From: Actinomadura opuntiae
GTDB lineage: Bacteria > Actinomycetota > Actinomycetes > Streptosporangiales > Streptosporangiaceae
Direction of reading: 5' to 3'
Length of the DNA: 64,000 nt
Assembly (NCBI RefSeq): GCF_030283205.1
Contig: NZ_JASNWF010000009.1
Span: 248,001 to 312,000, forward strand
Below, piece by piece: positions 43,275 to 51,325 of the stretch. The notes under the pieces were generated by a model. The model ran no database searches and was not told the DNA's origin. It saw only the letters and a list, made by a program, of their open reading frames with translations. Made by a program: the position numbers and the translations under genes. Position 1 is the first letter of the stretch, and every line of letters begins with the position of its first letter.

Positions 43275-44123
43275 GTGGACGACCGGGCCGAGCTGAGCGG
43301 CTTCCTCAAGTCGCGCCGCGCCCGCCTGCGCCCGGAGGACGTCGGCCTGCACGACGGCGGCGGGGTGCGCGGGGGCGGCGGGGTGCGCCGGGTCGTGGGC
43401 TTGAGGCGCGAGGAGCTGGCGCGGCTGGCGGGCGTGAGCATCGCCCACTACACGCGCCTGGAACAGGGCAGGGGCGACGCCGTCTCCGACGAGATCCTGA
43501 ACGCCGTCGGCGCGGCCCTGCGCCTGGACGCCGACGAGCTGGCCTACCTGCGCCGGATCGCGCGGCGGCCCGCGCCGTGCCCGGACGGCGCGACGCCGCC
43601 CGAGACGCCGGACGGCCTGCGCCGCCTGCTGGGGTCGTTCGTGCTGACGCCGGCGCTGGTGGTCGGGCGGCACACCCAGATCGTCGGCTGGAACCGGCTC
43701 GCCGCGGCGGTGTTCGGCGACTTCGCCGCGCTGCCGGGCGACCGCCGCACGCTGTCGCATCTGCTGTTCGCCGACCCGCACCGGCGAGCGCTGCACCGCG
43801 CCGGTTGGGAGCGGGCGGCGCGCGGGCACGTCGCGCATCTGCGCGTCCTGCTCGGCCGGTTTCGTGGGGACGCCGCGCTCGCGGTGCACATCGACCACAT
43901 GCGCGGCCTCAGCGAGGACTTCGCGCGGATGTGGGCCGAGTACCCCGTGGCGCAGGCGCGGTCCCGGACGTACGTGCTGCACCACCCGGTCGCGGGCGAG
44001 CTGACCCTGCACGGCGAGCTCGTCGCGCTGCCGGACGCGCCGGCGTGCTGCGGGCTGGAGCTGTTCGCCGCCGAGCCGGGCTCGGCGTCGGAGCGCGCGC
44101 TGCGCGAGCTCGCGGGCCGGTAA
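43275..44123 (+). CDS. XRE-family regulator with MmyB-like ligand domain
   Basis: A 282-residue protein. The N-terminal helix-turn-helix (SGFLKSRRARLRPEDVG, then VVGLRREELARLAGVSIAHYTRLEQGRGDAVSDEIL in two parts) is interrupted by a Gly-rich loop. The C-terminal half (VLTPALVVGRHTQIVGWNRLAAAVFGDF, then YPVAQARSRTYVLHHPVAGELTLHGELVALP) is the MmyB-type ligand domain. This class commonly represses a divergent oxidoreductase, here the decayed gene at 42582. Start GTG 43275 is probably leaderless. Confidence 0.86.
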   Translation: MDDRAELSGFLKSRRARLRPEDVGLHDGGGVRGGGGVRRVVGLRREELARLAGVSIAHYTRLEQGRGDAVSDEILNAVGAALRLDADELAYLRRIARRPAPCPDGATPPETPDGLRRLLGSFVLTPALVVGRHTQIVGWNRLAAAVFGDFAALPGDRRTLSHLLFADPHRRALHRAGWERAARGHVAHLRVLLGRFRGDAALAVHIDHMRGLSEDFARMWAEYPVAQARSRTYVLHHPVAGELTLHGELVALPDAPACCGLELFAAEPGSASERALRELAGR

Positions 44124-44135
44124 GCCGGGGCGGGG

Positions 44136-44894
44136 TCAGCGGCCGTTGCTGCTGAAGTGCTGGTAGTCGCGAGCGCCGCTCCACTCGCCGCCCCAGCCCC
44201 AGCCGATCGAGGCGAACGCCTTCACCACCCGGTCGCCCGCGTGGATGACGCCGGGTGCCTTGCTCTTGCGGTTGGCGTACTTCTTGCAGTCCTTGTGGGC
44301 GACGTGCCCGTCGGCGTACACGTACGGGTTCTCGCAGGTGTTGAGGTCGACGGCGAGGCCGAAGGCGTGCTGGGAGAACGAGCTGGACCCGGTGGCGTTG
44401 CGGCAGTTGAACGCCGAGGTGTTGCCGGCCTCGATCGAGGCGAAGTCGCTGCCCTTGTACTTGTCGACCGGCTCCATCCGCCGGATCGGGTAGCGCATGG
44501 CGTACAGCTTGCGGAACACCTTGACGAGGTCGTCGGCGGCCTTGGCGTTGACGACGAGCTGCCCGTTGTCGTGCGGCCGGTGGTCCATGCCCCAGTACGT
44601 CATGTCGATCATGCGGAGGCCGGACGGCGCCACCGGGCAGCCCTTGTGCCAGGAGTACTTCAGGTCCCCGGCGGTGACCTTCCCGATCTTCGCCTGGAAC
44701 TTCTGGCTCGTCGGCTTCGCGGACGGCGACGCCGAGCCGGTCCCGGTCCCGGACGCGGTCGGCGGCGTGGCGGGCGTCGCCGTTCCGGGCTTGCCCCCGT
44801 CGTCGGATCCGTTGCCGCATCCGGTCGCGGCGGCCGACACGGCGATGAACACGGCGGCGAACGCCGCACTGCGGAGTGGCCCTCTGGCTGGCAT
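44136..44894 (-). CDS. M15-family D-alanyl-D-alanine carboxypeptidase-like lipoprotein
   Basis: A 252-residue exported protein. The lipobox SAAATGC (Cys near 26) follows a hydrophobic segment, then comes a Thr/Ala/Pro-rich linker. The peptidase M15C domain has SSSFSQHAFGLAVDLNTCENP with zinc ligands His and Asp, VIHAGDRVVKAFASIGWGWGGEW and DYQHFSSNGR with the last His ligand. It probably trims peptidoglycan stem peptides at the membrane surface. ATG 44894 is preferred; the frame continues upstream without a signal-like start. Confidence 0.85.
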   Translation of the reverse strand: MPARGPLRSAAFAAVFIAVSAAATGCGNGSDDGGKPGTATPATPPTASGTGTGSASPSAKPTSQKFQAKIGKVTAGDLKYSWHKGCPVAPSGLRMIDMTYWGMDHRPHDNGQLVVNAKAADDLVKVFRKLYAMRYPIRRMEPVDKYKGSDFASIEAGNTSAFNCRNATGSSSFSQHAFGLAVDLNTCENPYVYADGHVAHKDCKKYANRKSKAPGVIHAGDRVVKAFASIGWGWGGEWSGARDYQHFSSNGR

Positions 44895-45058
44895 CTTTGC
44901 AGGATGGCACGTCGCGTGGCCTTCGCGTTGGACCTCGGATTCGCTACGGTGCGTTTGACGGCGCGTCCGCCGGAAAGGGGCCGGGGCGGACGGGCCGCGA
45001 ACGTCGCCTATCTCGCCGGGCATGTCGCCCGGCATCCGCCGGCCCCCAGGGAGCCGGG

Positions 45059-45484
45059 ATGGCGGATCCGCAGGAAAGGGACTTTCCGAGCCTCGAGGAC
45101 GAGATCTTCGCCGTGGCGCAGAGCGTCCAGGAGGAGCCGGGGCCGGTGCGCCCGCGGCTGCGGCTGCGCTCGGAGCGGGCGCTCGACATCGCCGAGCGCA
45201 CCCGGTCGCTGAACGGCCGGGAGGTCGGGGCGATCGCGGCGGGGTTCGGCCTGTTCGTGTTCGTCGACTTCGTGATGATGTACGCGCCGCTGATGACGAG
45301 CCGGCGGCCGAGCCTGCTGCCGCAGTTCGTCACGCTGCTGGTGCTGGCGTTCGGGCTGGGCGGGCTGCTGGTGTGGAAGGTCGGCGGCCGGTGGCGGCCG
45401 TTCGGCGCGGGGATGATGCTGGCGTGGGTCTTCCTCACCCTGGTGTCGGTGGGGTTCCTGACCGGCGTGACGGTCACCCTCTAG
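45059..45484 (+). CDS. Three-TM hypothetical membrane protein
   Basis: A 141-residue protein. An acidic cytoplasmic N-terminus (ERDFPSLEDEIFAVAQSVQEE) is followed by three hydrophobic segments (VGAIAAGFGLFVFVDFVMMYA, then LPQFVTLLVLAFGLGGLLVW and GMMLAWVFLTLVSVGFLTGV). AGGGAG lies 6 nt before the ATG. It diverges from the M15 lipoprotein gene. No family recognised. Confidence 0.68.
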   Translation: MADPQERDFPSLEDEIFAVAQSVQEEPGPVRPRLRLRSERALDIAERTRSLNGREVGAIAAGFGLFVFVDFVMMYAPLMTSRRPSLLPQFVTLLVLAFGLGGLLVWKVGGRWRPFGAGMMLAWVFLTLVSVGFLTGVTVTL

Positions 45485-45512
45485 GCGCCGGTCAGGTCGC
45501 GGTAGCCGCCGG

Positions 45513-45971
45513 TCAGGTCGCGCCGAGCCGTTTGAGGACGGCGCCGAAGGCGCGTCCGATGGCCTCCAGGTCCTCGGGCTCGATCACGTCGATCAGGTAC
45601 TCGCGGACGACCTCGACGTGGTCGCGGGCGGCGCGCTCCAGCGCCGCGAAGCCGTCGTCGGTGAGCTGCGCGTAGACGCCGCGCTTGTCGGTGCCGCAGT
45701 TGTCCCGCTTGACCAGGCCCTTGGACTCCAGCCGGGAGCAGGTGTGCGACAGCCGGCTGCGCGACTGGCTGGCGTTCTCGGCGAGCTCGGCCATCCGCAG
45801 CCGGTGCCCGGGCGCCTCCGACAGCCGGACCAGGATCTCGTACTCCGACACCGACAGCCCGTGCTTGGTCTTCAGGTCGCGGTCCATGATCTCGGTGAGC
45901 CGGACGCTGCCGTCCACGTACGCCCGCCAGTCGCGCTGCTGGGCGGCATCGAGCCAGCGTGGTTCGCTCAT
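45513..45971 (-). CDS. MarR-family repressor
   Basis: A 152-residue winged-helix protein: LKTKHGLSVSEYEILVRLSEAPGHRLRMAELAENASQ... (helices 2-4, shown in part) and LVKRDNCGTDKRGVYAQLTDDG (the wing). It diverges from a pirin gene with a palindromic operator between them. The start follows TATACT by 7 nt, so the mRNA is probably leaderless. MarR proteins of this type respond to phenolic or oxidative compounds. Confidence 0.9.
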   Translation of the reverse strand: MSEPRWLDAAQQRDWRAYVDGSVRLTEIMDRDLKTKHGLSVSEYEILVRLSEAPGHRLRMAELAENASQSRSRLSHTCSRLESKGLVKRDNCGTDKRGVYAQLTDDGFAALERAARDHVEVVREYLIDVIEPEDLEAIGRAFGAVLKRLGAT

Positions 45972-45993
45972 ACGGAGCAGTATAGTGGGGGAA

Positions 45994-46011
45994 TAGTTGA
46001 AGCATCAACTA
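45994..46011. promoter_or_regulatory. MarR operator palindrome
   Basis: TAGTTGA-AGCA-TCAACTA (45994-46011) is a perfect 7-4-7 inverted repeat in the divergent marR-pirin region, in an unusually AT-rich stretch that also holds the marR -10 box. Confidence 0.75.
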
Positions 46012-46071
46012 ACTTGTAGGGGAGGCAGCGCCCGCCCGGCCCCGGACGGGCCCCGACCGACGGAGGACCCC

Positions 46072-47073
46072 ATGCCAGCCGTGATGGCCGACCCGCTGAC
46101 CCTGCCCCGGCTGCCGCTGCTGCCGGACGCCGGCACCGACTGGCGCCGCGTCGCGAGGATCGTGACCGCGAAGCGCCACCTGGAGGGCGAGGGCTTCGAG
46201 GTCCGGCGCCCGTTCCCGGGCATCGACCTGTCCCTGGCCGACCCGTTCCTGCTCCTCGACCACATGGGCGCCGTCGAGTACGCGCCGGGCGAGGCGAAAG
46301 GTACCCCGTGGCACCCGCACCGCGGGTTCGAGACCGTCACCTACATCATCGACGGCGCGTTCCAGCACCAGGACACCACGGGCGGCGGCGGCCTCATCGC
46401 CGACGGCGCCACCCAGTGGATGACGGCCGCGTCCGGCATCCAGCACATCGAGCAGCCGCCGCCGGAACTGGTCGCCAAGGGCGGGCTGTTCCACGGCGTC
46501 CAGCTCTGGGTGAACCTGCCGCGCGCGCAGAAGTGGGTGCAGCCGCGCTACCAGGACATCGAGGCCCGCGACGTCAAGCTGCTCGCCGCCGACGACGGCT
46601 CCTCGCTCGTCCGGGTGATCGCCGGTTCCCTCGCCGGGCACGACGGGCCGGGCGTCACCTACACGCCGATCAACTACCTGCACGCCACCGTCGCGCCGGG
46701 CGCCCGCCTCACGCTGCCGTGGCCGCGGGACTTCAACGCGATGGTCTACGTCCTGTCCGGACGCGGCACCGCCAGCGTCGAGGAGATCGGCCTGGACGAG
46801 GGGCAGCTCGCGGTCTTCGCGGGCTCGCACCACCATGGCGAGCAGGACGGCCTGGTCGTCCGCGCCGCCGACACGCAGCCCCTGGCCAGCGCGAACGGCT
46901 GGGAGATCCTGATCCTCGGCGGCCTCCCGATCCGCGAGCCCGTCGCCCGCTACGGCCCGTTCGTCATGAACACCCGCGACGAGATCGTCCAGGCGTTCGA
47001 GGACTTCCAGGCCGGCCGCATGGGCACCGTCCCCGTCCCGCACCTGTCGGCCGCGGACGAGCCCCTGTCCTGA
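46072..47073 (+). CDS. Pirin-family bicupin protein
   Basis: A 333-residue pirin. The N-terminal cupin has RRPFPGIDLSLADPFLLLDHMG and GTPWHPHRGFETVTYIIDGAFQHQD with the metal-binding His cluster, then TQWMTAASGIQHIEQ. The C-terminal cupin has YVLSGRGTASVEE and ILGGLPIREPVARYGPFVMNTRDEI, the conserved pirin end. Some pirins are quercetinases or redox sensors. GGAGG lies 6 nt before the ATG. The MarR operator upstream suggests induction together with release of the repressor. Confidence 0.92.
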   Translation: MPAVMADPLTLPRLPLLPDAGTDWRRVARIVTAKRHLEGEGFEVRRPFPGIDLSLADPFLLLDHMGAVEYAPGEAKGTPWHPHRGFETVTYIIDGAFQHQDTTGGGGLIADGATQWMTAASGIQHIEQPPPELVAKGGLFHGVQLWVNLPRAQKWVQPRYQDIEARDVKLLAADDGSSLVRVIAGSLAGHDGPGVTYTPINYLHATVAPGARLTLPWPRDFNAMVYVLSGRGTASVEEIGLDEGQLAVFAGSHHHGEQDGLVVRAADTQPLASANGWEILILGGLPIREPVARYGPFVMNTRDEIVQAFEDFQAGRMGTVPVPHLSAADEPLS

Positions 47074-47081
47074 CGGAAGGA

Positions 47082-47119
47082 GCGATGGTGCGGGGCCGGG
47101 GGCCACCCCGCACCATCGC
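47082..47119 (+). terminator. Terminator after the pirin gene
   Basis: A perfect 14-bp stem (47082-47095 with 47106-47119, GCGATGGTGCGGGG arm) with a 10-nt loop, 9 nt after the stop. It also ends close to the convergent gene at 47126. Confidence 0.75.
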
Positions 47120-47125
47120 CCCGGT

Positions 47126-47455
47126 CTAGAAGGCGAGCACCCTGCGGAACCATCCGCCGCGACGCGGACGCCGGCGCCGCGACTCGGCCCGGCCCACATG
47201 TCGACAAGCCGCCACATCGGCACGCCGGACCGGCACTTGCGGACGCCGCCCCGCCCCGATCTCGTGCAGCAGTTGCGCCAGCGCCACCGGAGTCGCCGCC
47301 TCGACGAGCCGATCGCGGCCCGCCCGGTCACGGGCGAAGGCCCACCACCGGCCGGTGAACTCGCCCCACCATGCCGACACCCCGGGGAACCTGCGCGCCA
47401 GCTCCGCCGCCACCCGCTCGGGGTCGAGTTCGACGGCCGCCCACGGCGCCGTCAC
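47126..47455 (-). CDS. Small hypothetical protein (downstream of a paired ORF)
   Basis: A 109-residue protein. ERVAAELARRFPGVSAWWGEFTGRWWAFARDRAGRDRLVEAATPVALAQLL is well formed and recurs in actinomycete small proteins linked to XRE regulators. The C-terminus is extremely Arg-rich (ESRRRRPRRGGW). GTG 47455 overlaps the stop of the upstream ORF by GTGA. Function unknown. Confidence 0.62.
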   Translation of the reverse strand: MTAPWAAVELDPERVAAELARRFPGVSAWWGEFTGRWWAFARDRAGRDRLVEAATPVALAQLLHEIGAGRRPQVPVRRADVAACRHVGRAESRRRRPRRGGWFRRVLAF

Positions 47456-47745
47456 CGTCCGGCTCCCGCCAGGTAGCCGCGGATGACGACGGCCGCGTCC
47501 GTGATGCGGTCGGCGCGCGCGATCGGCTCGCCCCACGACGTCCAGAACCACGCGTTCCCGAAGTCTTCACTCCGCGCGCGGCAGGTGATCAGGTCGGACG
47601 CGTGCCGAGCCTCGGCGCAACAGCCCGGAACGTTCGGATTCGCGACCTTCAGCCCGCGCGATGTCAGCTCCACCGTCAGCCGGTGCGCCGACAGATGTGC
47701 CGCAAGCGCCGCGAGAGGGTCGCCAGAGATCGTACGATTCGCCAC
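47452..47745 (-). CDS. Small hypothetical protein (XRE-associated)
   Basis: A 97-residue protein from GTG 47745. DPLAALAAHLSAHRLTVELTSRGLKVANPNVPGCCAEARHASDLITCRARSEDFGNAWFWTSWG (shown only in its general pattern) has a Cys-Cys and a separate Cys and an aromatic end. It is coupled to the next gene and diverges from the XRE gene at 47995. Such two-ORF plus XRE modules are frequent in actinomycetes, with no assigned function. Confidence 0.6.
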   Translation of the reverse strand: MANRTISGDPLAALAAHLSAHRLTVELTSRGLKVANPNVPGCCAEARHASDLITCRARSEDFGNAWFWTSWGEPIARADRITDAAVVIRGYLAGAGR

Positions 47746-47994
47746 AGCCAGGACCTCATTCCTGGTCAGGCCCCGGCCGGCGCCGCAATCGCCGCGCCGG
47801 GGCCGCCTCGTCTCCAGGGGACGGGGCGCGCGCCGGTCACCCGACCACCGCCCCGGTCGCCAAGGCCCGGCGCGCGTCCCGCTTCGTACAGTGAATCGCC
47901 GTCACGCCTCGTGACGGCAGTGGAGAATGGCGGAGAAGCCCCGGAGAGGCCCCCGTCTCCGGGTTCCCCGGTCAGAGCGCGAGGTGGCACGACG

Positions 47995-48489
47995 ATGACC
48001 AGCGAGCAGCCCCGCCCGGCATGGGCCGTCCGCATCCAGGCCGAACGCGAGGCCCGCGGATGGGGCAAGCATGAGATGGCCCGGCGCCTGATGCAGGCCG
48101 CCGGGTTGCGTCAGGGCTCGGTCGCCAACCTCGCGCGCCAGATCCTCGACCACGAGAAGGGCAAGCATTTCCCGCGCGAATGGGCGCACGCCTACGCCGC
48201 CGCGTTCGGCATGGACCCGGACGCCCTGTTCCCCGCCTCGCCCCAGGACACGGACGGTCATGATGCGGCTACGGCGCTCGCGGGTACCGTGAAAGTGCCT
48301 GCCCTCGACCTCTGGGACGACGATGTGAAAAGGCGCGCCGCACTCCAGTTGATCGCGGCAATCGGCGCGGGAAGCGTCGTGCCGCCCGGCGTGATAGAGG
48401 AAGTGCTCTCCGGTATCGACCGGGTCCTCGACCGTAGTGATGATCTCGATGATTGGGAACGTTCTCTCTCTGGTCTGCCTGTGTTGTAA
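47995..48489 (+). CDS. XRE-family regulator, C-terminally truncated
   Basis: A 164-residue protein. The HTH has AVRIQAEREARGWGKHEMARRLMQ and SVANLARQILDHEKGKHFPREWAHAYAAAFGM. Homologues of this type usually continue into a TPR-like domain of about 250 more residues. Here the protein reads LDDWERSLSGLPVL and stops just where that domain should begin. GAGGTGG is 8 nt before the ATG. The break coincides with the left edge of an accessory island, so the gene was probably cut by insertion or recombination. Confidence 0.75.
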   Translation: MTSEQPRPAWAVRIQAEREARGWGKHEMARRLMQAAGLRQGSVANLARQILDHEKGKHFPREWAHAYAAAFGMDPDALFPASPQDTDGHDAATALAGTVKVPALDLWDDDVKRRAALQLIAAIGAGSVVPPGVIEEVLSGIDRVLDRSDDLDDWERSLSGLPVL

Positions 48490-48721
48490 CCGACAGCGTC
48501 TTTGATCAATTCTCTGCGCCAAGGCGCCGCGCCCTCTAGATCTAAAACTGCCGGGCCCTCCTCTTGGGCGTATCCGCCGAGTCTCCGCGTCGACCGGGCA
48601 GGGACTCAGTCGGTGCCGGTAACTCAGGTCATGCTCGGGAAACGAGCGTCGGTATGGGACCGTGCGGGGGTGACAGGGCCTCGGTGGCCGGTTGTTTGTT
48701 CGGTTCCGGGCGAAAGTCTTG
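48490..48721. other. Gap at the island boundary
   Basis: No ORF with coding character is visible. It is less GC-rich at its start (TTTGATCAATTC; TCTAGATCTAAAACT at about 48536-48550). I see no clear inverted repeats or target duplication. It separates the broken XRE gene from the convergent methyltransferase gene. Confidence 0.4.
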
Positions 48722-49339
48722 TCAGGAGTTGAGGGTGACGAACCATCGGTCGGCCTCCTCCCACAGTTCGCCGACGTCGGCCGCGCATTCGGCGGCCAGC
48801 GCGGCGGCACCGTCGGCGGACACGTGCGCCCAGGGGAACCATTCGCCGACCGCGCCGCCTGAGCGCAGCCGCAGCGGCTCGGTCAGCGACACCGCGCCGG
48901 GCGGGTCGACCTCCATCAGCACTTGCCCGCCGGGGCCCAGCAGCGCCAGGACGCGGCGCAGCAGCCGGGCGGGGGCGCCGCCGATGCCGATGTTGCCGTC
49001 GGCCAGCAGCACCGTGCGCCACCGCCCGGTACCCGGCACCCGCCCGAATACGTCGCGGCACAGCGCCGGGCCGCCCGCGGCGATGGTCAGCGCGACCGCG
49101 CGGGGCGCCACGTCGATGCCCAGCACCGGGATCCCGCGCCGCGCGAGCGCGACCGTGAGCCGGCCGGGCCCGGATCCGACGTCAAGGGTGGCGCCCTGGC
49201 AGCGGTCCAGCAGGCCGGTGTCGCCGCCACGCAGCGCCAGCCAGTCTCGCAGCGGCAGCGGGCGGCGGCGGCCGTCGGCGTGCTCGATCTCTACCGCCGC
49301 GCGGCCGCGCAGCGCCTCCTCGTACAGTTCGCCGATCAT
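48722..49339 (-). CDS. Class I SAM-dependent methyltransferase
   Basis: A 205-residue enzyme. ATLDVGSGPGRLTVALARRGIPVLGIDVAPRAV is motif I plus the acidic loop (shown in part), TVLLADGNIGIGGAPARLLRRVLALLGPGGQVLMEVD covers motifs II-III. Its start overlaps the stop of the TIGR04282 glycosyltransferase fragment (ATGA at 49336-49339). In actinobacteria this pair often lies with a sulfite-oxidase-like molybdoenzyme, which is present 9 kb away in the same island. Confidence 0.83.
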   Translation of the reverse strand: MIGELYEEALRGRAAVEIEHADGRRRPLPLRDWLALRGGDTGLLDRCQGATLDVGSGPGRLTVALARRGIPVLGIDVAPRAVALTIAAGGPALCRDVFGRVPGTGRWRTVLLADGNIGIGGAPARLLRRVLALLGPGGQVLMEVDPPGAVSLTEPLRLRSGGAVGEWFPWAHVSADGAAALAAECAADVGELWEEADRWFVTLNS

Positions 49340-49617
49340 GCCCGGACGCCCCTGGCCCTCAGGGCCCGCATGACCTCGCCGGACCGACCGCCAAGCGCTG
49401 CCGCCGCGACCGCCTCGGCGTCGGGCGGGGTGCCTGCGTCGGTCAGCTCCGGCATCCGCGCCACCCGCAGCCCGGCGGCGTGCAGCCGGGCGAGCTGGAG
49501 CGTTCCGGTGTCGGGCCGCGACATCGGGACGCCCAGCAGCAGCCGCTCGTCGGGGCGGCGCAGCCCGAGCAACCAGAAGCCGCCGTCGCGGGCCGGGCCG
49601 AGCGGGGATGAGTTCAT
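49336..49617 (-). pseudogene. Truncated TIGR04282-type glycosyltransferase
   Basis: Only the last 93 codons remain: SSPLGPARDGGFWLLGLRRP, GVPMSRPDTGTLQLARLHAAGLRV and ELTDAGTPPDAEAVAA are the C-terminal signatures of the DUF2064/TIGR04282 family, which is normally about 210 residues. The N-terminal half, including the nucleotide-binding start, is absent and the NicO gene ends 10 bp upstream. The fragment is probably inactive; it still overlaps the methyltransferase start. Confidence 0.75.
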
Positions 49618-49627
49618 TGGAGCCGCT

Positions 49628-51325
49628 CTAGACCGAGCCGTTGAGGCTGCGCAGGGCCAGTCCGAGGCCGACCACGATGACCAGGGCGGCGGTGGCCAGA
49701 GGGGTGAACCGGCTGAGGTGGATCGCGCGCCCGGTGAGGGGGATCTTCGCCAGAACGCTCTCCATCCGCACCAGCGCGAGGCCCGCGAGCGTGAGCGTGG
49801 CGGCCATGCCCAGGCCGTAAGCCAACACCAGCCCGGCACCGAACACCGTCCGGCCGAGCGCGATCGCCCCCAGGAGCACTACGAGCGCGGAAGGGCTGGG
49901 AACCAGCCCTCCTGAAAACCCGAGCCCGATCAGCCCCGCCCTTCCCAAACGAGCCCCTCTGGCTCCATGCCCATGCCCGTGCCCATGCCCGTGCCCGTGC
50001 CCGTGCCCATGCCCGTGCCCGTGCCCATGCCCGTGCCCGTGCCCATGCCCGTGCCCGTGCCCGTGCCCGTGCCCGTGGCCGTGGCCGTGTTCGGGGCTGG
50101 GGGTGGTGTTGTCGCGGTGTGAGCGCCAGGCTGAGCGGAGCAGGCCGGTGCCGATGGCTGCGACCGTCAGGCCGCTGAAGACCCCGAGGTAGGCCAGCAG
50201 CGATTCACCTGCCAGGGTCGCCGAGGCCGACAGCACCAGTCCCAGGATCAGGACGCCCGCGGTGTGGGTGAGGGTGACGGTGACGCCGACGATGAAGGCG
50301 TCGCGGGGGCGGCCTCGTTGCCCGGCGATGTAGGCGGCCATGACCGTCTTGCCGTGGCCGGGCAGCGCGGCGTGTCCCGCGCCCAGGACGACCGCGAGCA
50401 GCACGGCCAGCAGCCCGACGCCGAAGGTGAGCCGCTCAGCGCCTACCAGGGAGTTGAAGTAGCCGGTGAGGTGGCCGAGGGCCTTGGTGAAGATTCCGGC
50501 CGAGGGCAGGCCGGGCAGCCGGGTGGTCGTCGACCCGATGCCGGGGCGGACATGCAGTGTCGCGGTGCGGATGTCCAGGGGTGAGGTGAGCAGGTCGCCG
50601 GGGTAGTGGCGCAGTTGGTCGCTGACGCTGCGCGTGGGGACGGGCGAGCGGTCGATGCGCACGCCGTCGCCGGTGGCGGTGATCTCGTGCCAGCCGATGC
50701 GGTCGTCGCGGAAGTGGTCGGCGAAGCGCAGTTCGGTGGCCCTCTTCAACGCAGCCGGCCCTGCCAGCCGGCAGGTCAGGCGGCTGGTGGACAGACCCGC
50801 CGACCCGGTGGCCAGCGTGTAGGAGGAGCCGGCCGGCCGCAAAGTGACCGGGCTGCCGCTGGCGGTGAGCGGGACCGCCGCGGCGAGTGCCGAGCACTGC
50901 CGCGCGGCGTACCGGGCCGCCTCGGCGGCGCTGATCGCCGCGTTGTGGTCGGTGTCGACGGTGCCGCGCTCTTGGAGGGTGGGGATCTCGGCGGAGTCGA
51001 CGATCGCGGTGTCCTCGATGCGGTCGGGGAAGAGCCGGAGCCCGTGGTAGTGGTTGACGGTGAAGTTCCCCAGCGGATGAACGGGTCCGGCCGCGCCAGC
51101 CTGCCCAGCGCCGGCGCCGACGGTCGCCTGAACAGCGGCGGCGTGGGCGGGGAGGGCCGGTCCCCAGTAGATCGCGATGATGAGCCCGGCGAGCAGTGCC
51201 AGCACGGCCGACACCAAGCCACCTGCCCGCCCTTCGGCGATCCGCCCGGGAGCGCCCCAGCGTCGGGTGTGCCAGCGTGGCCGGGACGGTCGCAGGCGCA
51301 GGGCATCGGGTTCGGTCCGGGTCAC
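49628..51325 (-). CDS. NicO-family nickel/cobalt transporter with (His-Gly)21 loop
   Basis: A 565-residue membrane protein. One N-terminal helix (GGLVSAVLALLAGLIIAIYW) precedes an extracytoplasmic domain of about 200 residues (HPLGNFTVNHYHGLRLFPDRIED, then DNAAISAAEAARYAARQC) and then a C-terminal transporter with six to seven helices. It has the NicO motifs GAGHAALPGHGKTVMAAYIAG and VTVTLTHTAGVLILGLV, and GGLVPSPSALVVLLGAI. A cytoplasmic (HG)21 stretch lies between helices and probably binds metal. GTG 51325 overlaps the TPR gene stop (GTGA). Confidence 0.88.
   Translation of the reverse strand: MTRTEPDALRLRPSRPRWHTRRWGAPGRIAEGRAGGLVSAVLALLAGLIIAIYWGPALPAHAAAVQATVGAGAGQAGAAGPVHPLGNFTVNHYHGLRLFPDRIEDTAIVDSAEIPTLQERGTVDTDHNAAISAAEAARYAARQCSALAAAVPLTASGSPVTLRPAGSSYTLATGSAGLSTSRLTCRLAGPAALKRATELRFADHFRDDRIGWHEITATGDGVRIDRSPVPTRSVSDQLRHYPGDLLTSPLDIRTATLHVRPGIGSTTTRLPGLPSAGIFTKALGHLTGYFNSLVGAERLTFGVGLLAVLLAVVLGAGHAALPGHGKTVMAAYIAGQRGRPRDAFIVGVTVTLTHTAGVLILGLVLSASATLAGESLLAYLGVFSGLTVAAIGTGLLRSAWRSHRDNTTPSPEHGHGHGHGHGHGHGHGHGHGHGHGHGHGHGHGHGHGHGHGHGARGARLGRAGLIGLGFSGGLVPSPSALVVLLGAIALGRTVFGAGLVLAYGLGMAATLTLAGLALVRMESVLAKIPLTGRAIHLSRFTPLATAALVIVVGLGLALRSLNGSV
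49964..50089. repeat. 6-bp microsatellite encoding (His-Gly)21
   Basis: Twenty-one hexamers, CCCGTG or CCCATG with a few variants at the ends (GCCGTG; TCCATG), encode an uninterrupted His-Gly run on the minus strand. Synonymous CAC/CAT use varies, so selection for the protein, not only slippage, maintains it. Length is expected to vary between strains. Confidence 0.92.

Noticed and set aside
49964..50089. Regular short repeats that could suggest a CRISPR array.
   Set aside because: Units are 6 bp without spacers and encode His-Gly in frame within a transporter; no cas genes are present.
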